Positions 1 through 6,036 of a DNA stretch of 8,625 nucleotides are shown piece by piece. The DNA lies in the NCBI GenBank assembly GCA_902774165.1, contig CACYHJ010000072.1:17153-25777 (forward strand). The letters are read 5' to 3'. Under the pieces are notes generated by a model. That model saw only the letters and a program-made list of their open reading frames with translations. It was not told the origin of the DNA and did not search any database. The position numbers were made by a program, and so were the translations under genes. Position 1 is the first letter of the stretch. Each line of letters starts with the position of its first letter. Source of the stretch: Oscillospiraceae bacterium. GTDB taxonomy: Bacteria > Bacillota > Clostridia > Oscillospirales > Acutalibacteraceae.

Positions 1-3000
1 TAGGTCTTGACCTTGACGGTGGGGATAACGGAAGCGTCGTCCCATGCCCAGCCGGACGGAAGGTCGCCGGAAAGGGAGGCCAGGGTCTGCGCGCTGGAAT
101 AGTTGGTGGAGATGACGGTCGGGGTGGTTCTGTTCGGGTCGCGGACCTGATTGATGCGGACCTGAAGAATCGAGGCGTTGGAGGCGGAGAAGGAGTAGTT
201 GCCCGCCTTCTCACCGGTCAGGACGCCCTCATAATCAATGTAGGTGACGTACTGCATGCCGGCGGCGTTGTTGCCGACGATACCGGTGGTTGCGCCGATG
301 GTCACGCCGCTCTTATCCGCGGCAAGGATGCCGGCGGGCGCGGAGAAGGTGATGGAATCGACCGTATACTTGGAAATGTTGTAATCCTGATCCGCAGCGG
401 TCGCGACGGAGGTGATCTCCTTCGGGGAGATGCTGGCGTAGATCGTTTCCTGAGAGATCACATAGTTGTTTCTCGCGGAACCCTCAAGATAAGCGTAGTT
501 CATCGTGACGGGGATGCCGTCGCCGGCGTTCGCGGTGGCGAAGGTGAAGGTCGCCTGCGATCTGTTGACGGAGACGTCGTCGGTGGAAATGATGCCGGTG
601 GTGGCGTCAAAGTTCTTGATCGTGGCGGTGGTCTTGCCGTCATAGACCTTGTCGTCCGCGGCGAAGGTCACGGTGATGGGTCTGGGCTCGATGGTCAGGT
701 AGCCGACCACAAGTCCGGTGACGGGCGCGTAGATGCCGGTGGCGGAGGACGCGATATCGACCGTTACGGTATAGGTGCCGGCGTCAACGGCGGTGGTCTG
801 GCCGTTGTACTTCACGGTGACCTGGCCGATGTTCGGGTTCTTTCTGGAGACAGCGAGCGAATGGCTCTGCTTGTCGTAAGTGTAGGTTGCGGTGTTCAGG
901 CTGACGTCGTCATAGGAGACGGGAAGATACAGGTCTGCCAGCGTCGGGATCTCGAGGGTCTCGGAAATCGGCGAGGGGGAACGGTAGGTCGCGGTGCCGC
1001 GATAACCTCTGGATTCATCCGCGCTGATCTCAACCTTCAGATCCTTGCCGACGTATTCCTCGGTCAGGGCGAAGGTCAGAGAACCGGTCGCCTTGACAAC
1101 GTCGTCGATATACCACTTGATGGAGGAAACTCTGTAGTTGTCGATCACGCCGGGCTCAAGGGTGGAGACGTCGAGTCTCACGGTCTGTCCCGCCATGATG
1201 GTGCCGGTGATCGAGGGCGTGCCGCTGATGTCCTTGGCAAGAACCGTGACCTTTACGGTACGCACGACGCTCTGGTAGTTCGTATTCGTGGGATAGAAGG
1301 TTGCGGCAACATCCTGCGCGGTGCCGTAAGCGTTGTAGCCGAGCACTGTGTCGGGATTGTTGAAGCGGAAGGTACCGGCAAGGGTAACGTTCGCGCTGTT
1401 GGTCGCGCTGCCGGCGGTGACCATCACGGCGTCGGCAAGCGTCTTGCCGTTTTCAACGGTGTAGGTCGGCCACGCGGTAACGGTAACGGGCGCCGGGGTA
1501 ACGGTGATCAGCGCCGTCTCGGCGGACGCGACAAAGATGTAGTTGTCCGCGGACATATCGTTGACGTTGACGGTGATCTGATAGGTGTTGCCTGCCGGGC
1601 TGCTCGCGTTGTAATTCGAGGAGAAGTTCGGCGCGCCGGAGATCACATGCTCATCGTCGCTGCCCTTGTAGCCGGTGACCTCATAGGTGTAGGAGGGAAC
1701 CGCCGTGCCGTAAACGACCGAAACGTCATTCGCGGTTACGGTGAGGATCGCCTTGCCGACGACGATTCTGCCGCTGTTCACGACGATGTTGTAGTTCGGG
1801 AACTCCGCGGCGTTGGATACCGAAATGGTAACCGGGTATTCGCCGATGGGGGAGCTGGAGGAGTAGGAGTGCGAGTAGCTCACGCTCAGACCCGCGGTCA
1901 CAGCCTCGTCACCCTCGACAAGACCGGAGATATTGTAGCTCAGGTCGCTGTTCTGAAGCACGTCGCCGTAGGTCAGGTTCTTCTGAACCGGGGTCAGGGT
2001 CAGCGTCTTGGGATTGACCGTCAGCACGCTGGAGGAATCGGCGACGAAGGTGTAGTTGTCCGCCTCGAGGGCGTTGGTGATTGTGATCGGATAAGAGCCG
2101 GCCGCTTTGTTCTGCGCCGCGGCCGCATCGTTATCGTAAATGCAGGAATAATAGACGTTGCCGCTCAGGTCGAAGTTCACGGCGGTATAGGTGCTGCCGG
2201 TGACGTTGATCTTTTCGGCGGAGCCGTCCGGGAAGCCGGTGAACACATAGGTGCCGGCGGGCTGAGGATCGCCGTAGGAGATCTCGGGCATCCGGACGCC
2301 GACGGTGATCTCACGCTTCTGGACGTTGACGGTCATGGTCTGGTAGACCGTCGCATAGTTGGAATCGGAAGGAACGAACTGCGCCACATACTGCGTCTGC
2401 GCGACGGTGGGCTTAACGTCGGGTATCCATTTCCAGACGCCGGGAGTCTTGCCGGTGCCCGCGGGAATGACCGCGATCACGCTTTTGCCATCCCAGGAGG
2501 CCGGAGTGATCTCGGTGAACATGGAAAGGGTCTTGGTGGGATCGTAGGTGATCACGCTGTTGGCGAGCGCCAGCGGGTCGACGATGGGATCCGCCTTGGC
2601 GACGCGCGCCGGGATCGCGTTGGCGTTCTTCACGGTGGTAACGACGTAGTTCATCGCCTTGGGGCCCTTCAGCAGCTCGGTAAACCGGGCAATCTGCACC
2701 GATGCGGTGGTGTCGCCCACCGCGCCGGAGTTGGCAAGGGGCGCGTCGGTGTAAGTGTCGATATACACACCGGCGGTACCGTAGGTATCGACCAGACCGC
2801 TTTCGATCATGTCGGCGGTGAAGGTGATGTCGATGGTCGCCTTTTCATCATACTTCTTCTCAACCAGCGGGATGTTCAGGATCAGGCCCGCTCGGTTGAT
2901 GGTAAGCACGGCGGTGTTGTTGGTGATGTTGTAGTTCGCAGTACCGGTTGCGGTGAGGCCGTAGGTGTGGGTCTCCGCCGCGCTGAAGCCGGTGTTGGAC

Positions 3001-3440
3001 CAGAAGGAGCCGTCTACTCTGAGGGTATCCTTGATCTCGTTGAAGACGTTCTCCTGCTCGTTTGCCTTGTTGGCAAGACCCGCGAAGGTAAAGTCGTCGC
3101 TGGTTAGGTGGATGTCGGTGCCGTAAGTGACGGTCTTGTTCTTGGCGGTGATCGTCAGATTCGCCTTGTTGACCTTGACGCGGACGTTTTCGAGCGTCTG
3201 GGAGACGAAGTTCGTCGCGCTCCAGGTCAGCACAAGATCCTCATACTCGCCCGCGTTGAGAACCGCGGTCGGAGTCTGCCAGGTAAAGGTGCCGTTCGCG
3301 GTCAGGCCGGCAACGCCGGTGTCGATCGTGAAGCAGGATGCAAGGTTCGCGCTGGTCAGGGACGAAAGCGCGGAGCCGTAAGTGATCTCCGGAACCGAGG
3401 TCTGGGTGATGGTGACCTCGCGCGGCTTGATGATCAGGGT
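1..3440 (-). repeat. Protein-level tandem array of MBG, YDG and Ig-like modules within the surface protein
   Basis: Two alternating module kinds can be read in the translation. MBG-type modules begin with a strand like KANLTITA, VGKAILTVTA or NPKTLTLTP, followed by TYG, SYG or VYG, and end with ADNYTFVA, ADNYIFVA or PNYNIVV. A second kind contains a GVWKW, GTFRF or GWAWD core followed by QYVAQFVPSDSNY or QDVAATFYPTNTNY. Copies of the second kind lie near residues 1000-1090 and 1369-1455, and a third starts just before the window edge. A YDG module lies near residues 1645-1735, and an Ig-like block (IKWYIDD, EEYVGKDLKVEISAD) near 1456-1551. The copies are diverged at sequence level, so this is an old domain array rather than recent DNA duplication. 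Boundaries are approximate; family names rest on motif recognition. Confidence 0.8.
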
Positions 3441-5609
3441 GAAGGTGAAGGTGCCGCCCTTGAAGTTCTTTGACACAGCCTCGCTGGCGTTATAGGTGGT
3501 TTCAGCGCCGGTGGCCACCGAAACGGTATAGGTGCCGGGGTTCGTGGGCAGAGTCGTGCCCGCGCTGGTGCCGTCGGCGTTCTTCACGCTGAGGGTAAAA
3601 GCGGTGGAGCCGCTGCCGATGGTCTGGAAGCGGTCCGTGATCTCCTCATCGTTCGCGTAAATCTCATCGGCGTTGGCGTAGGTATCGTCGATGTTGTTGG
3701 TTCTGTAAACGTGAAGGTTGATCTGATTTTCTCCGGATCCGAAGCTCGCGGGAGCGCCGGTATAGAAGATTTCCGCCACGTTATTGTCGGCGGAGGTGAC
3801 CGCCGCGTTGTTCACGTTGAAGCGGACGTCGTCGGCGGGATAGACAAGGTAATCCACGTAAACGTAGACGATGTTGCCGCCGATGGCCGCAACCTTGCCC
3901 GCGTTGATCGTTTCCATCTCGCCGCTGGAATTCTCCTTGAGGATATAGCTGGTGGGCTGACTGTTCTTCCAGTTGGGCTGCGCGTTGCCGACCGACCAGT
4001 AACGGATGCTGGTAAGCTTATAGAAATAGGGGTTCTTTGCGGTGCCGCCGCCGGTATAGGTAAACTCGCCCGCGGTGCAGTGGCCCGCGCTGACGCCGGA
4101 CAGCTGGATCGGGTTGGACCGGGTGGAATAATCCGCGGAGCTGGTATACGCCGCCTCAATCTGATTGCCGGTATTAATATAACGATATACAACGACAATT
4201 TTTGCGGTCGTTGCCTTCTGGCTGTTGGGGACGCCGTTGGTCAGACCGTCGCCCTTGGAGCAAGTCCAGGTATTGCCGTTCTCATCTCTATAAGAATAAG
4301 CGTTGCTGGGATTATTGTACCCGTGATCGCCGTTATAGGCGGAGGACACGATCATCTGCTGGCACTTCTGATCGAACTGGCCGCTGCTGGTGACGTCAAA
4401 AAGGCTGGTGGGTGCGTTGCTGAGCTGTGAAACCGCAACGTTAAACGTCACGGCATCGCCATCGCCGCTGTCCCAGCTGCCGCGGGTGAAGCTGGAGTCG
4501 ATGTTCGTGCCGGTGCCGATGGTGGGAGCCGGACCGGTATAGGCGACGCCCACGGAATCGATAAAGCAGAAATCGGCGTTATTGCCGGAGTCGTTGTTGT
4601 GATCGTCGTCATCCTCAAACTTTACGTGCGTCCGGATGGAGACGTTGTCGATCACGCTGGCGTTGCTGGCGGTGTATATGCCGATCGTCGGCGCGGAGAT
4701 CGAGCTGCCGTTTTCCGGCTCGTTGTTGGAGCCGTTCAGTCCGCCGTAGTTCTCCACGTTGATGCTGCCGCCGTTGACATTCACGATGCCGCCCTTGGCG
4801 TAAATACCGTAAGCCATCGACTTGGTCTGCGCGCCTTCGCGACGTCCGATAACGCCGCAGGGAGCGGATTTCATGTAAAGATCGACGACAATATTTCCGC
4901 CGAAGTTCACCGTGCCGGCGTCGGAGTAGATCGCCGCGCCGAAGCCGCTGACGCCCAGCTTATGGTCGTTGTTCGCCATATCGTAGGCAAACTTGCTGAT
5001 ATTGACGGAGGTGCCGTTTGCCACAGACAGTTCGCCGTGGTTCTTGATGGTCGTGGCGGCGCCGGCGGTAAACATATTGTTGCCCTGCTCATAGGGATCC
5101 TGAATGTTGAACTGCGCGAGATGCGTGTCGATCTCTCCGTTGCCGCTGATGTTCAGCGTTCCGAAGTTTTCGAACATTACATAATGCACGCCGCCCTTTT
5201 CATAAGCCGCGTCGTACTCGCTGCTCTTCTGCTCGCAGATAAACAGATGGCAGTTGTCGTTGTTCACTTCCCAATAGGCATAAATTCTGTGCCCGTTCAT
5301 GTTCAGATTTTTCGTCTGACCTGCGGGAACGGTGAACGCGGCCACATTATCCATCGCCAGGTTGCTGCTGTCATTGTTGAAGTCATGATTTGCCCAAACC
5401 TGAATATCGGTGGTAACGTTGATGTCCGTGATACTCGCGTCGGCGAGCGCATTCTTCAGCTGCGACTCGTTGGAGACGTTCGCGGACGCCGCGTAGGCCT
5501 GCTGAGAACTGCCGAAAATCACCGCGGGAACCGCCGTGAGCACCAGCGCGACCGCCAGCGCCACGATCAGGACCTGCGAGAATCTGGCAGATCTGCGTGT
5601 CATTGTCAT
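1..5609 (-). CDS. Large secreted MBG/YDG-repeat surface protein, C-terminus missing (partial)
   Basis: The frame is open from the ATG at 5609-5607 to the window edge: 1869 codons without a stop in the triplets I checked, leaving two bases (TA) of the next codon. Residues 1-40 look like a Sec signal peptide: MTMTRRSAR, a hydrophobic core (VLIVALAVALVLTAV), and likely cleavage after AYA. Residues about 41-345 resemble a pectate-lyase-like or right-handed beta-helix adhesin region, with short Gly/Asn-rich turns such as GTLNISGNGEI, GTVNFGGNI and GGIVNVNGGSINV. Residues about 350-690 are not recognised. From about 690 onward there is a repeat array with MBG-type YG motifs near Y744, Y829, Y1112, Y1214 and Y1300, YD/YDG motifs near Y920 and Y1656 (VYDGKTTATI), and Ig-like blocks. 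MBG and YDG domains are known from large bacterial surface proteins; an adhesive or structural role is inferred. No LPXTG or other anchor is visible because the end is cut. The first ATG is chosen because AAGGAGG lies 7 nt upstream; a second ATG two codons on is spaced less well. Confidence 0.93.
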   Translation of the reverse strand, partial: MTMTRRSARFSQVLIVALAVALVLTAVPAVIFGSSQQAYAASANVSNESQLKNALADASITDINVTTDIQVWANHDFNNDSSNLAMDNVAAFTVPAGQTKNLNMNGHRIYAYWEVNNDNCHLFICEQKSSEYDAAYEKGGVHYVMFENFGTLNISGNGEIDTHLAQFNIQDPYEQGNNMFTAGAATTIKNHGELSVANGTSVNISKFAYDMANNDHKLGVSGFGAAIYSDAGTVNFGGNIVVDLYMKSAPCGVIGRREGAQTKSMAYGIYAKGGIVNVNGGSINVENYGGLNGSNNEPENGSSISAPTIGIYTASNASVIDNVSIRTHVKFEDDDDHNNDSGNNADFCFIDSVGVAYTGPAPTIGTGTNIDSSFTRGSWDSGDGDAVTFNVAVSQLSNAPTSLFDVTSSGQFDQKCQQMIVSSAYNGDHGYNNPSNAYSYRDENGNTWTCSKGDGLTNGVPNSQKATTAKIVVVYRYINTGNQIEAAYTSSADYSTRSNPIQLSGVSAGHCTAGEFTYTGGGTAKNPYFYKLTSIRYWSVGNAQPNWKNSQPTSYILKENSSGEMETINAGKVAAIGGNIVYVYVDYLVYPADDVRFNVNNAAVTSADNNVAEIFYTGAPASFGSGENQINLHVYRTNNIDDTYANADEIYANDEEITDRFQTIGSGSTAFTLSVKNADGTSAGTTLPTNPGTYTVSVATGAETTYNASEAVSKNFKGGTFTFTLIIKPREVTITQTSVPEITYGSALSSLTSANLASCFTIDTGVAGLTANGTFTWQTPTAVLNAGEYEDLVLTWSATNFVSQTLENVRVKVNKANLTITAKNKTVTYGTDIHLTSDDFTFAGLANKANEQENVFNEIKDTLRVDGSFWSNTGFSAAETHTYGLTATGTANYNITNNTAVLTINRAGLILNIPLVEKKYDEKATIDITFTADMIESGLVDTYGTAGVYIDTYTDAPLANSGAVGDTTASVQIARFTELLKGPKAMNYVVTTVKNANAIPARVAKADPIVDPLALANSVITYDPTKTLSMFTEITPASWDGKSVIAVIPAGTGKTPGVWKWIPDVKPTVAQTQYVAQFVPSDSNYATVYQTMTVNVQKREITVGVRMPEISYGDPQPAGTYVFTGFPDGSAEKINVTGSTYTAVNFDLSGNVYYSCIYDNDAAAAQNKAAGSYPITITNALEADNYTFVADSSSVLTVNPKTLTLTPVQKNLTYGDVLQNSDLSYNISGLVEGDEAVTAGLSVSYSHSYSSSSPIGEYPVTISVSNAAEFPNYNIVVNSGRIVVGKAILTVTANDVSVVYGTAVPSYTYEVTGYKGSDDEHVISGAPNFSSNYNASSPAGNTYQITVNVNDMSADNYIFVASAETALITVTPAPVTVTAWPTYTVENGKTLADAVMVTAGSATNSANVTLAGTFRFNNPDTVLGYNAYGTAQDVAATFYPTNTNYQSVVRTVKVTVLAKDISGTPSITGTIMAGQTVRLDVSTLEPGVIDNYRVSSIKWYIDDVVKATGSLTFALTEEYVGKDLKVEISADESRGYRGTATYRSPSPISETLEIPTLADLYLPVSYDDVSLNTATYTYDKQSHSLAVSRKNPNIGQVTVKYNGQTTAVDAGTYTVTVDIASSATGIYAPVTGLVVGYLTIEPRPITVTFAADDKVYDGKTTATIKNFDATTGIISTDDVSVNRSQATFTFATANAGDGIPVTMNYAYLEGSARNNYVISQETIYASISPKEITSVATAADQDYNISKYTVDSITFSAPAGILAADKSGVTIGATTGIVGNNAAGMQYVTYIDYEGVLTGEKAGNYSFSASNASILQVRINQVRDPNRTTPTVISTNYSSAQTLASLSGDLPSGWAWDDASVIPTVKVKT

Positions 5610-5616
5610 AATAATT

Positions 5617-5623
5617 CCTCCTT
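5617..5623 (-). promoter_or_regulatory. Shine-Dalgarno site of the surface-protein gene
   Basis: The minus strand reads AAGGAGG, then a 7-nt spacer AATTATT, then ATG at 5609. This near-perfect anti-16S match selects the first ATG (MTMTRRSAR) over the second, which lies 13 nt from the site. Confidence 0.9.
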
Positions 5624-5698
5624 AAAGAATTACTATTATTGTCCGTATCGCAAAAAAGGGCGCAACGGCACTTTTGGGGATACTTTCATACAATACCA

Positions 5699-5727
5699 AG
5701 TATAATAGATTCAAGTCAATCTGTCAA
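5699..5727 (-). promoter_or_regulatory. Sigma-A-type promoter of the surface-protein gene
   Basis: Read on the minus strand, TTGACA (5727-5722) is followed by a 17-bp spacer and TATACT (5704-5699), giving a consensus -35 and one mismatch in the -10. Runs of A (AAAATCAAAATAAAATTA) lie immediately upstream at about 5728-5745 and resemble an UP element. The predicted transcript start is near 5692, leaving a leader of about 83 nt before the ATG. I see no recognisable riboswitch in that leader. Confidence 0.8.
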
Positions 5728-5824
5728 TAATTTTATTTTGATTTTGCGTTTTAGTTATACAATCTCACAAAGTTTGCCACATTTTTTCGCGCCGTTAATT
5801 TTTGGATCGAAATTTGTTCATTTT

Positions 5825-5868
5825 TACCTCCCGATTGCGGGCTGCACAGCAGCCGCAATCGGGAGGTA
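5825..5868. repeat. Palindromic repeat unit 1 (16-bp perfect arms)
   Basis: The left arm TACCTCCCGATTGCGG (5825-5840) and the right arm CCGCAATCGGGAGGTA (5853-5868) are exact reverse complements. Inside, a bulged G precedes CTGC / ACA / GCAG, extending the hairpin by 4 bp with a 3-nt loop. It is not followed by a T-run on either strand; the T-run (5821-5825) lies on the wrong side for plus-strand termination. It is therefore unlikely to be a standard intrinsic terminator. Its core is shared, in inverted orientation, with the palindrome at 8299-8350. Confidence 0.9.
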
Positions 5869-5933
5869 TGTGAAATGTGAAATGTGAACAGTAATGATAT
5901 CTCCATCTCACATCTCACATTTCACAGTTCACA
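5869..5933. repeat. Facing arrays of 7-bp repeats (TGTGAAA-like)
   Basis: Three direct heptamers, TGTGAAA, TGTGAAA and TGTGAAC, occupy 5869-5889, starting at the first base after palindrome 1. After a 16-bp spacer, four heptamers read on the opposite strand (TGTGAAC, TGTGAAA, TGTGAGA, TGTGAGA) occupy 5906-5933. The two arrays form an imperfect inverted repeat: 5869-5887 pairs with 5908-5926 at 18 of 19 positions. The second array ends where the next palindrome begins. Confidence 0.85.
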
Positions 5934-5973
5934 GAAATACGGATTGATGCGCACGCGCATCAATCAGTATTTC
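5934..5973. repeat. Palindromic repeat unit 2, abutting the rhamnosidase -35 box
   Basis: The left arm (5934-5951, GAAATACGGATTGATGCG) and the right arm (5956-5973, CGCATCAATCAGTATTTC) pair at 17 of 18 positions around a 4-nt loop, CACG. The next base (5974) starts TTGACA. The position could suit an operator, but the outer arms resemble those of the palindrome at 8299-8350, which argues for a dispersed repeat. Confidence 0.85.
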
Positions 5974-6002
5974 TTGACATTTCCCGTCCTTTGGGCTACA
6001 AT
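5974..6002 (+). promoter_or_regulatory. Sigma-A-type promoter of the rhamnosidase gene
   Basis: TTGACA (5974-5979), a 17-bp spacer, and TACAAT (5997-6002) form a near-consensus promoter. The predicted start is near 6009-6010, giving a short leader of about 27 nt to the ATG at 6037. An ATG at 6019 would sit only about 10 nt into the transcript. Confidence 0.8.
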
Positions 6003-6024
6003 CACAATATAATATATAATGAAA

Positions 6025-6031
6025 AGAAGGA
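6025..6031 (+). promoter_or_regulatory. Shine-Dalgarno site deciding the rhamnosidase start
   Basis: AGAAGGA lies 5 nt before the ATG at 6037. The upstream in-frame ATG at 6019 is preceded only by ATATAATATATA, with no purine-rich site. This favours the 757-aa product beginning MQFPKKFIF over a 763-aa product beginning MKRRIAM. Confidence 0.75.
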
Positions 6032-6036
6032 TCGCC

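Larger units (their letters stand above)
5610..6036. other. Divergent intergenic region, no gene
   Basis: This 427-bp region separates the two divergently transcribed genes. From left to right it holds the surface-protein Shine-Dalgarno site and leader, its promoter, an AT-rich stretch (about 5728-5824), a palindrome, two facing heptamer arrays, a second palindrome, the rhamnosidase promoter, and its short leader. An open frame of about 82 codons at 5639-5887 on the plus strand crosses the minus-strand promoter and a palindrome and has no ribosome binding site, so I do not call it. Confidence 0.85.

Noticed and set aside
861..3107. 748-codon plus-strand open frame
   Set aside because: It lies antisense to the continuous minus-strand MBG/YDG reading frame, has no ribosome binding site, and its product is low-complexity Gly/Val/Asp/Arg-rich with no motif.
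5610..5692. Riboswitch in the surface-protein leader
   Set aside because: The leader is about 83 nt with only a weak GTATC/GATAC pairing and no recognised aptamer core.
3711..5705. Plus-strand open frames at 3711-4430 and 4599-5705
   Set aside because: Both are antisense to the surface-protein gene; the second also runs through that gene's start, ribosome binding site and promoter.
5639..5887. 82-codon plus-strand open frame in the intergenic region
   Set aside because: No ribosome binding site; it overlaps the minus-strand promoter and palindrome 1, and its composition is that of AT-rich noncoding DNA.
5825..5973. CRISPR array
   Set aside because: The repeats are 7-bp tandem units and palindromes without regularly sized unique spacers; no cas genes are present.
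6019..6036. Upstream ATG for the rhamnosidase (MKRRIAM start)
   Set aside because: No Shine-Dalgarno site precedes it and it is only about 10 nt from the predicted transcript start; AGAAGGA is placed for the ATG at 6037.
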